44,090 nt of DNA from Phocaeicola intestinalis (GCF_014837065.1 NZ_JACSPP010000028.1:1-44090); one strand, 5' to 3'; positions 16,855-25,719 are shown, numbered from the stretch's first letter. The notes: generated by a model not told the origin, from the sequence alone. Translations and numbers: made by a program.

Positions 16855-18732
16855 ATGAAAAACAGTACATTTGTTGCATCGGCTTTATTAGCCTTGATGC
16901 TGGCGGCTTGCCAGACAGGACCTAAAGTCGTAGAGAACCCACTGATTGAGAGTGCCAACAGCATGACACTTGATATCGCGAAAGTAGAATTGACCGACAC
17001 CGCTACGGTGTTGCATGTGGATGCGTATTTCCGGCCGCATTATTGGATTCGCATCGATTCGAAAACTTATCTGCGGGCAGAAGGTAAAAACTATGCTTTG
17101 ACTGATGCACAAGGTATTACACCCGATTCGCTCTTCTGGATGCCTGAGTCGGGAGAGGCTTCGTTTGTGCTTTCTTTCCAGCCGTTGCCCAAACGGACAA
17201 AGTCTTTCGACTTCATCGAGTCGGATTGTGCCGACTGCTTTAAGCTGTTCGGCATAGACCTGACCGGGAAGAAGAGTTATGATACTCCTGAAGGCATTCC
17301 TGCCGAAGCTTTGCAGATAGACGGGAATGCAACCATGCCTGCACCTGTCTTTAAGAGTGGGGAAACGACGGTTGAAGTCCATTTGCTTCATCACCGGAAA
17401 GAACTGGGAAAGGAACAGGCTATGTATGTCAACACTTTGACAGGCGGGCAAGAGGAATATACGGCAGCCATTGATTCGGTAACCGGAGTAGTGACATTCA
17501 AATTTAGCCAATATGGTCTGGCTGAGGCTTTGTTCCCGATGGCTGGTTCGGTATTGCTTGCTCCCGGCGAACATGTCACGGTGTATATAGACCAGCGGTT
17601 CAGTGGCCAACGTATCGTTGCCAGTCGAAAAGGTTCGGAAATACAGTCGTTCCGGACATTGTATGCAGATGGCACGTATGCCAATCTTAATAACCTGGTT
17701 AATAGCCGGACGGATTGGCCCGCATGGTCAATGAATCTGTATAGCGGCAAGTTTGGGGATTACAAGATGAGTGCGGAAGCGTATGAAACGTATGTGGTAA
17801 ATCGGTATAAGGAGTTGTCGGATAGCATTGCGTCGGATAGCCTGCCATCTTTGATGAAAGAATGGATGCTGTTGTCCTTGAAAGGCGAAGCAGTTGTGGC
17901 TATGATGGATGGAGACCGGGGACGTGAGTTCAATTACCGCTACTTGCATAACGACTGGGACAGGCGGAATCCCGTGAAAGGAATCGACCCGATGAAGCCT
18001 GAAAGCATCTTAGGGCTTACCAAGTTATTCGATATAAACGACCCGCAACTGTTAATGGGGGCACGAAGCTCTGATTATATCGGTAGTGTGGCGTATGCGG
18101 ATGAAGCTTGGATAAAAGCTGCCGGCATTCAGACCGGACTGGTACCTTCGTTACGGAAGTTTATTCCGCTTGTCGGGAAAGCACAGGCCGGGACGTTGAC
18201 CGAAGCCGATATGAAAGTATTCGGTGCGGAAGACAATCCGTTTTATGCGGATGCATTGAGAGCGATGCAGCAAGAGACGTTAGCCCAATTAGAAGCTGTA
18301 AAGGATAAGGCGGTTGTTGAGCGGACTCCCGATGTACCGGTTGAGAAGTTGTTCGATGCCATTGTATCTCCCTATAAGGGCAAGGTGGTGTTGGTGGATT
18401 TTTGGAATACGTGGTGCGGTCCCTGCCGTGCGGCTATCAAGGCTACCGAGCCGCTGAAAGATACGGAGCTGAAGAGCGATGACTTGGTATGGATTTACAT
18501 TGCCAACGAGACATCGCCCATTGTTAAATACAAGACCATGATTCCTGATATCAAAGGCAAGCATTTCCGCCTGAACGATAAGCAGTGGGAGTATCTCGCC
18601 AAAAAGTTCAAGATAGACGGCATTCCTTCTTACGTATTGGTGGATAAAGACGGATCGTACCGTTTACGTAACGATTTGCGCGACCACGATTTGTTGTGCA
18701 AGACATTGGCAGAGAAAAGCCAGTCTGAATAA
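16855..18732 (+). CDS. TlpA-like thioredoxin lipoprotein
   Basis: 625 residues. A lipoprotein signal (ALLALMLAACQTG, lipid-modified Cys about 19) predicts membrane anchoring in the periplasm. Residues about 37-143 are the same module found at the C-terminus of the protein at 12014; shared landmarks are WIRI/WIRL, WMPESGE/FMPESGE and FDFIE/FDFTE. A long helical middle follows, then a thioredoxin domain with C521-G-P-C524 (WNTWCGPCRAA) and cis-Pro in IDGIPSYVLV. It is the last gene of the export operon. Probably a thiol-disulfide reductase; the shared module may bind the same partner as in the other protein. Confidence 0.87.
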   Translation: MKNSTFVASALLALMLAACQTGPKVVENPLIESANSMTLDIAKVELTDTATVLHVDAYFRPHYWIRIDSKTYLRAEGKNYALTDAQGITPDSLFWMPESGEASFVLSFQPLPKRTKSFDFIESDCADCFKLFGIDLTGKKSYDTPEGIPAEALQIDGNATMPAPVFKSGETTVEVHLLHHRKELGKEQAMYVNTLTGGQEEYTAAIDSVTGVVTFKFSQYGLAEALFPMAGSVLLAPGEHVTVYIDQRFSGQRIVASRKGSEIQSFRTLYADGTYANLNNLVNSRTDWPAWSMNLYSGKFGDYKMSAEAYETYVVNRYKELSDSIASDSLPSLMKEWMLLSLKGEAVVAMMDGDRGREFNYRYLHNDWDRRNPVKGIDPMKPESILGLTKLFDINDPQLLMGARSSDYIGSVAYADEAWIKAAGIQTGLVPSLRKFIPLVGKAQAGTLTEADMKVFGAEDNPFYADALRAMQQETLAQLEAVKDKAVVERTPDVPVEKLFDAIVSPYKGKVVLVDFWNTWCGPCRAAIKATEPLKDTELKSDDLVWIYIANETSPIVKYKTMIPDIKGKHFRLNDKQWEYLAKKFKIDGIPSYVLVDKDGSYRLRNDLRDHDLLCKTLAEKSQSE

Positions 18733-18811
18733 TAAATCGGTGTAAAGAGTTGTATCTGGCGGAAAATGATGTAAAGGGAGTTCCGCAAAGTACCGGTAGA
18801 TACTTGTTAAG

Positions 18812-18855
18812 AAACGAATATATACTTCATTTGCCGATGAAGTATATATTCGTTT
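18812..18855. terminator. Perfect 19-bp hairpin between convergent genes
   Basis: AAACGAATATATACTTCAT (18812-18830), loop TTGCCG, and the exact complement at 18837-18855. It lies between the convergent lipoprotein and nuclease genes. The A/T-rich stem ends suit a bidirectional terminator. Confidence 0.65.
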
Positions 18856-18880
18856 GCAGTTTCAGTATATATGAAACTGC
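18856..18880. repeat. Second adjacent hairpin
   Basis: GCAGTTTCA (18856-18864) pairs with TGAAACTGC (18872-18880). It abuts the 19-bp hairpin, and the two may form a tandem terminator. A half copy of the CACAGATT repeat follows at 18940-18963. Confidence 0.5.
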
Positions 18881-18975
18881 TTTCGGAGATATCTTCGTTT
18901 TTCAACCCTGCTTACTGGCAGCATGCAGCATTGTCACTTATTTTCTGTGCAATCTGTGGTGAAAGCAAAATGCCG

Positions 18976-19854
18976 TTAGAAGGCAATGCCTTCGGGCACG
19001 ATGCTTTCAATGCGGTTCTCCACTTCGTCGGGCACTTTGGAAAAGAAATCCAGTCCGGTTTCTTCTTCTACCTGGTCTACCTTGACCATGTAGTTCTTCA
19101 GATTCTGGTGATGTGCTTTGTTTTCGAACAGGAAGCCCATGGCAATGGGTTTTTTTCGGTTGTAGATGAGCACGACTTTAAAGAAACGGTCGGGTACAGC
19201 CACCTGGTGCTTTCCGATTCGTTTGGGTGAAGAAGTGTCGTAGATGGGACCGCAGGCGATGTATACGGTGCCGTATTTCTTTGCCCATTTGCGGCAACTC
19301 TCTTCCAGGTCGCCCCAGTCATCGCGGTTCAGTTTGCGGTTTTGCGGGCAGATGTTGCTCATGTAGAACGATTCTTTCATGGCCTGTTTGCTCCATTTCA
19401 TGTCGGCTGCCGGGGCCATGTGTCCGCGGTCGTAGCCCGAATGGGTGTAGTCGGAGGTCTCCACGCGAGGTTCAGGCAGACTGGGGTCGGGCAGGAACTG
19501 ATTGGTGCGTCCTTCTTCTCCCGTCGTTTCCTGGCGCGTAAGTTCCCATGCCACCCAGTTGGGGGTTTTATAATGATGGTTGTAAGACACGGTATATCCG
19601 GTATGGGTGATGATGGTTTCGTCTCGCTGGCGGATGGTTTTCGGTATCTCCAGTTGTAAGGAGTATCTGCCATCTGGCGCTTTGGCATTTGTGTTTTCAG
19701 TGACACTTGCTTTATCCGTCAGTGTTCTGATTGTTTCGGAGCTGAATATTTTTCCATCGTTCTGGTAGAGGTAAAGAGCTCCGATAATGATTGCTGCCAG
19801 CAGGATAAAGCCTTTCAGTCCTCCTCCTGCTTGTTTTTTACGTTTTTTTGCCAT
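18976..19854 (-). CDS. DNA/RNA non-specific endonuclease (NUC1 type), membrane-anchored
   Basis: 292 residues. A basic start and one hydrophobic segment (about 14-31) suggest a signal anchor or uncleaved export signal. The nuclease domain has the beta-beta-alpha-metal motif DRGHMAPAADM (catalytic His) and the metal-binding Asn region SNICPQNRKLNRDDW. Family members hydrolyse DNA and RNA outside the cytoplasm, probably for nutrient scavenging or repair. Its start is one base past the end of the upstream AlaX-like gene, so the two are co-transcribed. Confidence 0.92.
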   Translation of the reverse strand: MAKKRKKQAGGGLKGFILLAAIIIGALYLYQNDGKIFSSETIRTLTDKASVTENTNAKAPDGRYSLQLEIPKTIRQRDETIITHTGYTVSYNHHYKTPNWVAWELTRQETTGEEGRTNQFLPDPSLPEPRVETSDYTHSGYDRGHMAPAADMKWSKQAMKESFYMSNICPQNRKLNRDDWGDLEESCRKWAKKYGTVYIACGPIYDTSSPKRIGKHQVAVPDRFFKVVLIYNRKKPIAMGFLFENKAHHQNLKNYMVKVDQVEEETGLDFFSKVPDEVENRIESIVPEGIAF

Positions 19855-19855
19855 A

Positions 19856-20314
19856 TTACAGAAGTTTGAAACGCATCCGGAAGATGCCGTCTTTATAGTC
19901 GTGGCTGATGATTTTGAACATACCTATTTCGGATGTGTTGGCTACGTGCAGTCCGATGCAAAGGCATTCATCGTAATCGCCCACTTTCACAATGCGTACG
20001 GTGTCCGAAGCTCCTTCGGGCAGGCGTTTCAGGTCGAATCGTTCCTTGGCTTCTTGCTGGGTGATGAATTCGGTCGTGATGGGCAGGTGCCGGGCTATGA
20101 CTTCGTTTACGGTTGTTTCGATGTGGGTTATTTCTTCATCGGTCGGGGCTTGTGGCAGGGCAAAGTCGAGTTTGCTTTTCTTGCGTTCAATGTGCGCCGA
20201 TACGGCCCGGCCGCATCCGAAGAGGTTGACCATGGTGCGGTTTACGATGTGTTCGCACGTGTGCATGGGCGGATATTCCGTCTTGTTATGTCCGTTGAGT
20301 TGAGGTTGTTCCAT
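19856..20314 (-). CDS. AlaX-type alanyl-tRNA editing protein
   Basis: 152 residues. The zinc/hydrolase motifs of the AlaRS editing domain are present: HTCEHIV (HxxxH) near the N-terminus and CIGLHV (CxxxH) near residue 125. There is no aminoacylation domain, so it should act in trans to clear mischarged tRNA-Ala (Ser or Gly). Short AlaX proteins are of this size. It forms a two-gene unit with the nuclease gene downstream. Confidence 0.87.
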   Translation of the reverse strand: MEQPQLNGHNKTEYPPMHTCEHIVNRTMVNLFGCGRAVSAHIERKKSKLDFALPQAPTDEEITHIETTVNEVIARHLPITTEFITQQEAKERFDLKRLPEGASDTVRIVKVGDYDECLCIGLHVANTSEIGMFKIISHDYKDGIFRMRFKLL

Positions 20315-20352
20315 AATTCTTTTTTTGCGTGGTGTATTTTTTTTGATGTATC

Positions 20353-20411
20353 ATGACACACAGATTACCCGGATAGCATAAAAATGTCTGTCTGCGTTAT
20401 CTGTGTGTCAT
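20353..20411. repeat. Intergenic inverted repeat (CACAGATT type)
   Basis: ATGACACACAGATTA (20353-20367) faces TTATCTGTGTGTCAT (20397-20411), 14 of 15 pairing. It lies between the peroxidase stop and the AlaX start, where it can work as an intercistronic hairpin or terminator. Confidence 0.65.
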
Positions 20412-20434
20412 TAAAATGCACAAATAAATTATAA

Positions 20435-21832
20435 TTACTTGTTCATGTTGCTGTTGGTCAATGTCTTGCCTTCGTATTCACCGGTCAGTGCATTGAGGAA
20501 AGCTTCTATTTTTTGTGCTTCTTCGGGCGATAGTTCTTGTCCTACCTGGTATTTTGCCATCATGGTAATTGCCTGGTTAAGTGTTTCTACACTTCCGTCG
20601 TGGTAATACGGATAGGTCAGTGCCACGTTGCGCAAGGTTGGTGTCTTGAAGCGGTATCGGTCTCGTTCTACCTTGGTTTGTGCCCATCGTCCGTTGTCTC
20701 CATCTGTCAGTCCCGACTTTTGGGTCAGTTCCCGGTCTTCAAAGTAGTTGGCGCGTTGTCCCATCAGTTCATAACTCAGCCCACCCATGCTGGCACCGGC
20801 ATGGCATGTGGCGCAGCTATATTGCTTGAACAGGTTATAGCCTGCTATCTGTTCGTCGGTCATGGCAGACTTTTCACCTTTCAGATAGCGGTCGAAAGCC
20901 GAATTGGGTGTTACCAGCGTTTTTTCGAATTCGCTGATAGCGTCAGTGATGGTGGCTTGGCTCAGTCCTTCGGGATAAACCTTTATGAAGTCTTTTACGA
21001 ACGCTTTGTCTTCGGAAAGTCGTGCTACGATTTCATCGAATGACTGGCATCCCATTTCTACGGGGTTCAAGGGAGGTCCTCCGGCTTGTTCTGCCAATGT
21101 CTCAGCACGTCCGTCCCAGAACTGTGCGAAATTGAAGCAGGCATTATATACCGTCGGGGCATTTACTCCGCCCAACTGTCCTTTGATACCTTCCGAGTAA
21201 CGTTTGTTGTCTACTCCGGCGGTGTTCAGGCCGTGACAGGTAGCACACGAAACGGTTCCATCGGCAGAGAGCCGTGTGTCGTGATAGAGCTGTTTGCCTA
21301 AAGCTGCCTTTTGCGGATGATAAGCGATGCTGTCGGGCAGAGGGCGTACGGGTTCGTTGACAAATTCGGGTGCTGCCAGCGGGTTGTGGAAATACCTGGC
21401 ACGGATGCTTTTGATAGCTGCCAGCATCCGGTCGCGCTTTTCAGGGGTGATGGACGAGCCCCAATGTACGAGGTAATACTCTTTCATCGGCATGGAACCG
21501 TCGATGATGCATTGCTCTACTTTGTTGAGGTCTACTTCATTGGGTACCGATTCGTCTTTCATGGTGCGCATGAAAGGCAGGATGTCGAATGTGGCATAAC
21601 CTTCTTGCACATGCTTGTTTATCATTCCTTTGATGACAGGGAAGTGGGCATAGAAAGGCAAATCCGGTGCCATTGAATGGCAGGAGGCGCATCCGCCGTC
21701 TGTCAACACTTGGACCACTTGCTCGTTTGCCGTTAAACTGGCAGACGGAGCATTGTTTACAGCTCGGTAGATGACGGCGAGCAGGGCTATTACCGCCACC
21801 ACGGTTAAAACAATGATTGAACTTTTTTTCAT
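20435..21832 (-). CDS. Cytochrome c peroxidase with extra N-terminal haem domain
   Basis: 465 residues. An N-terminal membrane anchor (about 5-23) is followed by three c-type haem sites: CASCH (48-52), CATCH (196-200) and CATCH (340-344). Residues about 165-460 are the di-haem cytochrome c peroxidase/MauG-type domain. The first haem site belongs to a separate N-terminal haem-binding domain that is an addition to the classic enzyme. It should reduce hydrogen peroxide in the periplasm. It follows the ccsA and ResB-like genes, which supply haem attachment to its CxxCH sites, so the unit makes sense as an operon. Confidence 0.92.
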   Translation of the reverse strand: MKKSSIIVLTVVAVIALLAVIYRAVNNAPSASLTANEQVVQVLTDGGCASCHSMAPDLPFYAHFPVIKGMINKHVQEGYATFDILPFMRTMKDESVPNEVDLNKVEQCIIDGSMPMKEYYLVHWGSSITPEKRDRMLAAIKSIRARYFHNPLAAPEFVNEPVRPLPDSIAYHPQKAALGKQLYHDTRLSADGTVSCATCHGLNTAGVDNKRYSEGIKGQLGGVNAPTVYNACFNFAQFWDGRAETLAEQAGGPPLNPVEMGCQSFDEIVARLSEDKAFVKDFIKVYPEGLSQATITDAISEFEKTLVTPNSAFDRYLKGEKSAMTDEQIAGYNLFKQYSCATCHAGASMGGLSYELMGQRANYFEDRELTQKSGLTDGDNGRWAQTKVERDRYRFKTPTLRNVALTYPYYHDGSVETLNQAITMMAKYQVGQELSPEEAQKIEAFLNALTGEYEGKTLTNSNMNK

Positions 21833-21935
21833 GTCGTTTTTTTATGTTATTGAGTTTTTATATTTATGGGTTGTTTCCTATAGGCTAACTATTTTGTTAT
21901 TCACGGGACACAGCTGGCAATCTGTTATGCTTTTG

Positions 21936-22715
21936 TCAAGTATATACGTGCATACTGTTTTGTGCCGAGGGCAGGTAGTTGACACCATACCAACACATCT
22001 GCATGCACAGGAAGCCGGTTGCCAATAACAGGACGTTCCACTTCTGGTGCCGGGGCTTGCCATAGAGACGGAGGTGAAGGTAAAGCAGATAGATGCTCCA
22101 TGTGACGGCGGCCCATGTTTCTTTCGGGTCCCAACTCCAGAAATATCCCCATGCTTCTTTTGCCCATAGGGCACCGCTTAGCATGCCGAAGGTCAGGAAG
22201 GCCAGCCCGATACATGTCAGGCGGTCGATGGTGGGTTGATAGCGGCCGGTATGTTTTATCACACCTGCCAGGGCAAGCAGGAAGGCACAGCCGAACACGG
22301 CATAGGCAAAGATGTAGACTGTTACATGGGGCACGAACCAGTAACTTTGCAAGGCAGGCATCAGTGAGCGGTCGTGCTGTTCGGGGTTCATCAGATTCAT
22401 GATGACGAATACAAGGGTGAGTAGGGTGGAAAGGGGAAGTATCCACCTGTAGTGCCAACGTCGGTAGGTAAGCAAGCCGCATAGCATCAGGAAGAAAGAA
22501 TACCACAATCGGGTTTCTCCTTGGGTACGGAGCGGCGGACGTTGCAACGAAATCCAAAAGCAAATAATGAAGGCTGCATAGATACACAGTCCGGTACAGG
22601 TCAAGGCGAAAGCTTTCTTGCTGAATTCCGTGCTACGGAATGCCGCGAAGGCACCTCCCACCCATAGCAGTGTTGCACTAAGGGCAAATCCGATAAATTC
22701 GTCCCATGTCAGCAT
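21936..22715 (-). CDS. ccsA: Cytochrome c maturation protein CcsA
   Basis: 259 residues with about eight membrane segments and the haem-handling WWD-type motif WGYFWSWDPKETWA near residue 170, plus conserved His in the flanking loops. This is CcsA of system II cytochrome c maturation, which with ResB/Ccs1 exports haem and attaches it to CxxCH. Its start overlaps the ResB-like stop by 7 bases. In many Bacteroidetes the two parts are fused; here they are separate. Confidence 0.9.
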   Translation of the reverse strand: MLTWDEFIGFALSATLLWVGGAFAAFRSTEFSKKAFALTCTGLCIYAAFIICFWISLQRPPLRTQGETRLWYSFFLMLCGLLTYRRWHYRWILPLSTLLTLVFVIMNLMNPEQHDRSLMPALQSYWFVPHVTVYIFAYAVFGCAFLLALAGVIKHTGRYQPTIDRLTCIGLAFLTFGMLSGALWAKEAWGYFWSWDPKETWAAVTWSIYLLYLHLRLYGKPRHQKWNVLLLATGFLCMQMCWYGVNYLPSAQNSMHVYT

Positions 22716-23560
22716 GTTTCATCACCTCCTTTCTTTGGCAGGGCAGGTATCCCTTGTGTAAATAAGAGTACGCAACCAGCTATCAGCATCCAGATTCCTG
22801 TCCATAAAGCATACTTCCAAGGCTCTTTCACCAGTTGCAACACGCAATAATGTGGTTGTTCGTTTGCCGGTACGTGTTCGTAATCTGTCAGGTAAAGATT
22901 GTCCGTCCACGAAAGTGTGCAAGGGTGATTTACTTTCAAGGTAGCACTTTTGTCTCCTATGATTACTTGGGCGTTGTAGCTTTGTGGGGTTCCATCGGGA
23001 TGATAGGCTATATCGAATGTCTGCAACTGCATGGAATCTTTCAGCAAGATGCTTTTTCCGTGTCTGTCGAATGCTTGCCGGGTCGGTTGGTCTTTGGTGA
23101 CCAGTATCCTCCATTCATGTGTGTCGGCACTTCCCGCCATTCCACCTCCTAATGCAAGTAGCAGTCCGATGTGGGTCAAGGCAAAGCGCAGCTTGTGTGC
23201 CCGTTTTCTGCACATGCCCCGGTAAATGACGATGAGCAGGTGGGCAAGTAAGGCAATGAGGGTGAATACCGTCCACCATGAATCGGGGGTCAGTAACGTA
23301 CCGAGGCCCATCAGCAGGCATGAAACAAAGGTTATCCCCAATAACAAGAATGTGGTGGCAGGTGCTGATAAAACCAGATAGCCAGCCGACTGAGGTTTTT
23401 CTTTGTGAAGAATCCACAGGCTTGTCACCCCCAATAGCAGGAGGGCGGCATTTACAGGGAAGGCGAAGAATGCTATCTGGCATTTACCGAATGTCAGCTG
23501 GCAACCGAGTGCCACGGCGAAGTATGTACCCCAATATCGATATAACGTCGCTTTTTTCAT
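22709..23560 (-). CDS. ResB-like cytochrome c biogenesis protein
   Basis: 283 residues, four or five membrane segments: about 13-32, 38-56, 65-90 and 98-115, and one near the C-terminus (about 252-272). An extracytoplasmic domain (about 145-245) contains HEWRILVTKDQPTRQAFDR and NHPCTLSWTDNLYLTDYEHV. The layout (membrane block, periplasmic beta domain, final membrane helix) fits ResB/Ccs1, shorter than the classic form. It is coupled to ccsA and followed by the peroxidase. Confidence 0.82.
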   Translation of the reverse strand: MKKATLYRYWGTYFAVALGCQLTFGKCQIAFFAFPVNAALLLLGVTSLWILHKEKPQSAGYLVLSAPATTFLLLGITFVSCLLMGLGTLLTPDSWWTVFTLIALLAHLLIVIYRGMCRKRAHKLRFALTHIGLLLALGGGMAGSADTHEWRILVTKDQPTRQAFDRHGKSILLKDSMQLQTFDIAYHPDGTPQSYNAQVIIGDKSATLKVNHPCTLSWTDNLYLTDYEHVPANEQPHYCVLQLVKEPWKYALWTGIWMLIAGCVLLFTQGIPALPKKGGDETC

Positions 23561-23589
23561 AAATCCGTCTGGCTTTATTTGTTCCGATG

Positions 23590-23597
23590 CAAAAGTA
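23590..23597 (-). promoter_or_regulatory. -7 element for the cytochrome c operon
   Basis: On the minus strand this reads TACTTTTG, fitting TAnnTTTG, 30 bases before the ResB-like start. No clear -33 TTTG is seen at the expected distance. Confidence 0.4.
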
Positions 23598-23815
23598 CAT
23601 ATTAATGTAATAGGTTCTTTCTTTGCCGATGATTTATTTTAACGGATATCTGCCAATATCCCATGTAGGGGCGGATGCGATATGCCCTCTACCATGTGTC
23701 ATATACAAAATGCTCAATTAGTACCGCGGGAAGCATAGACAGTTTCTTAGAATCTGTCGTTTAAGGTATATTTTGAAGTATTTTTCTAGTTGAAGAAAAA
23801 ATTTTTTGCCGAAAA
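23598..23815. other. Intergenic stretch with no gene seen
   Basis: Apart from the flanking promoters I see no ORF, strong hairpin or repeat in the roughly 220 bases between the ResB-like promoter and the tRNA promoter. Confidence 0.6.
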
Positions 23816-23847
23816 TTTGTTGTGAAAGAAAAAAAGACTTACCTTTG
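23816..23847 (+). promoter_or_regulatory. Promoter of tRNA-Phe
   Basis: TTTG (23816-23819), 20 bases, then TACCTTTG (23840-23847): a full match to the Bacteroidetes consensus. The start point would be near 23854, about 30 bases before the mature tRNA. Confidence 0.75.
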
Positions 23848-23885
23848 CACCGCAATCAGGAAAATAACGGTTGCAAGACCAAGTT

Positions 23886-23958
23886 GGTGCCATAGCTCAG
23901 TTGGTAGAGCAAAGGACTGAAAATCCTTGTGTCCCCGGTTCGATTCCTGGTGGCACCA
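23886..23958 (+). tRNA. tRNA-Phe (GAA)
   Basis: 73 bases. Acceptor stem GGTGCCA/TGGCACC, D arm GCTC...GAGC, anticodon stem AAGGA/TCCTT with loop CTGAAAA (anticodon GAA), T arm CCCGG-TTCGATT-CCTGG and discriminator A. CCA is not encoded. A tyrosine recombinase gene lies 446 bases downstream, so this tRNA is a candidate integration site for the island. Confidence 0.97.
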
Positions 23959-23981
23959 CTTTTACAAAACGAAAAATCATG

Positions 23982-24017
23982 AAAACCGCTGAAATAACTG
24001 TATTTCAGCGGTTTTTT
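23982..24017 (+). terminator. Terminator after tRNA-Phe
   Basis: AAAACCGCTGAAATA (23982-23996) pairs perfectly with TATTTCAGCGGTTTT (24001-24015), with loop ACTG and a T run. Confidence 0.85.
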
Positions 24018-24069
24018 CTTTATGTACTATCCGCAAAAATATGCAATCTGGTGCAATAAAAAATTGCTG

Positions 24070-24110
24070 ATTCGGTGGCTTTTTTTGAGTCCCATGAAAA
24101 AACCACCGAT
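24070..24110. repeat. Inverted repeat upstream of the integrase
   Basis: TCGGTGG with a following T run (24072-24086) faces an A run with CCACCGA (24097-24109). It may be a terminator for either strand or a recombinase/regulator site near the element end. I see no second copy in the window that would mark it as an att repeat. Confidence 0.45.
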
Positions 24111-24403
24111 ATGTACCATACTTCACTTATTCTCAACGATTTGCGTGAATCATTTTCAGGGATGAAATTCTACATTTGCATACCCTACTGAATGACGGAT
24201 GAAACACAACGTCTGCTAAAGGCATTCATATCAGACGATAATAATTGTACCTACAGACGGATAATAGTAAGAGAAACAAAAATCGGTGTTTTTTTAGAAC
24301 CGGCAATAATAAAAGCCACCGAATTTAACATTTCTCTCCAGCCATCCGCTCAATTCAGGATTGACGAAATAACCGAATGTGCAACTTCAAAAAGAAAATG
24401 ATC

Positions 24404-25639
24404 ATGAAACAAGGAACAATGAACATTCTATTTTTCGTTCTGAAAACAAAACTGCTGAAAAATGGCGAGGCTCCAATCCTAATGAGGATTACCATCAACG
24501 GGCAATATGAAGAAATAAGAATACAGAGAAGTGTTCCATTAAAGAACTGGAATCCGGCCAAGGGATGCAGTAAAGGAAAAGACAGGGCTTCCATCGAATT
24601 GAACAACTATATTTCCGCCCTCACTACACGCGCATACGAAAAACACAAGGAACTAACCTTTGAATCGGCACTGATAACTCCAAAGACGATATTAAAGCGT
24701 GTGTTCGGAAAGGATGAGACTGTCCGGACGTTGCTTGGAACAGTCAAAGAAGAAATTTCCTCTATGGAAAAGGTTGTTGACATAGACTATTCTCCCGTCA
24801 CCATCAACCGTTATAAGAATGTGCTCAGAAAACTTGAAATGTTTGTGCCACGTTTTTATGAGAAGGATGATATTACATTCCATGAACTTTCTCCTGATTT
24901 CATCAAGGCTTTTGATGTTTTCCTGAAGACAGAAGCCGGACTGTGCCGCAACACAATAGTCCGCTACATGAAATGCCTGAAGAAAATCACCAATATGGCA
25001 ATAGCCAAAGAATGGATGCGAAAAGACCCGTTTTACGGATATAAGATGGAACAGGACGAGACAGATCCGATATTCCTAACAAACAACGAGCTTCAGGCTA
25101 TAATGAACAGGAATTTCGATATTCCGAGGCTGGAGCTTGTCAAGGACATCTTTTTGTTTGCGTGCTTCACCGGTCTGGCGTTCGCTGATGTATCCACATT
25201 AAGACCGGAACATCTGGAGCAGGACAATAACGGTGACTGGTGGATAAGAAAAGGACGTGTAAAACTGGAGAGAAGAAGAAAGTCAAGTTCCATAGCCAAT
25301 GTTCCGCTTCTTCCTGTTCCATTGGCAATCCTGAAGAAATACGAATCACACCCGATATGTCTTAAACAAGGGACTTGCCTTCCTGTTGTCTGCAATCAGA
25401 AGGCAAACAGCTACCTGAAGGAAATTGCGGACTTCTGCGGCATTAAAAAGAATCTGACCACACATGCAGCCAGACATACGTTTGCTACGACCGTCACGCT
25501 GGCCAACAACGTGCCATTACAGGAGGTGTCTGCCATGCTCGGACATGCCTCCACAAGAATGACACAACATTATGCAAGAGTCATGGACAGGAACCTGAAG
25601 GACAACATGAATATAGTAAGGAGCAAGATGGGGTTATAG
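24404..25639 (+). CDS. Tyrosine recombinase (Bacteroides conjugative-transposon type integrase)
   Basis: 411 residues from the ATG at 24404 (an in-frame ATG at 24377 is possible). Order: N-terminal arm-binding domain (about 5-90), SAM-like core-binding domain (about 105-205), catalytic domain (about 220-400). Catalytic residues seen: H354-x2-R357 (HAARHTF), H381 (LGHAS), and nucleophile Y390 (TQHYARV). The usual first Arg in the TGLR motif is replaced: TGLAFADVS has Ala at 259, as in integrases of the CTnDOT class that lack Arg I. It should integrate and excise the island to its right. The nearby tRNA-Phe could be its target, but no second att copy is visible. Confidence 0.93.
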   Translation: MKQGTMNILFFVLKTKLLKNGEAPILMRITINGQYEEIRIQRSVPLKNWNPAKGCSKGKDRASIELNNYISALTTRAYEKHKELTFESALITPKTILKRVFGKDETVRTLLGTVKEEISSMEKVVDIDYSPVTINRYKNVLRKLEMFVPRFYEKDDITFHELSPDFIKAFDVFLKTEAGLCRNTIVRYMKCLKKITNMAIAKEWMRKDPFYGYKMEQDETDPIFLTNNELQAIMNRNFDIPRLELVKDIFLFACFTGLAFADVSTLRPEHLEQDNNGDWWIRKGRVKLERRRKSSSIANVPLLPVPLAILKKYESHPICLKQGTCLPVVCNQKANSYLKEIADFCGIKKNLTTHAARHTFATTVTLANNVPLQEVSAMLGHASTRMTQHYARVMDRNLKDNMNIVRSKMGL

Positions 25640-25719
25640 AGATAAACCTATCTTATACCTCGCATAACCGTCTGTAATAATATACAGAGACCAGGCGCTT
25701 TCAAGATGAAGTCATCCTC

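Noticed and set aside
21925..22587. Long minus-strand frame overlapping ccsA
   Set aside because: It is a shadow of ccsA in another frame; only the ccsA frame has membrane segments and the haem motif.
24192..24401. 69-codon frame just before the integrase
   Set aside because: It overlaps the possible upstream integrase start, has no recognisable motif and no clear leader. It could be real, but I cannot support it.
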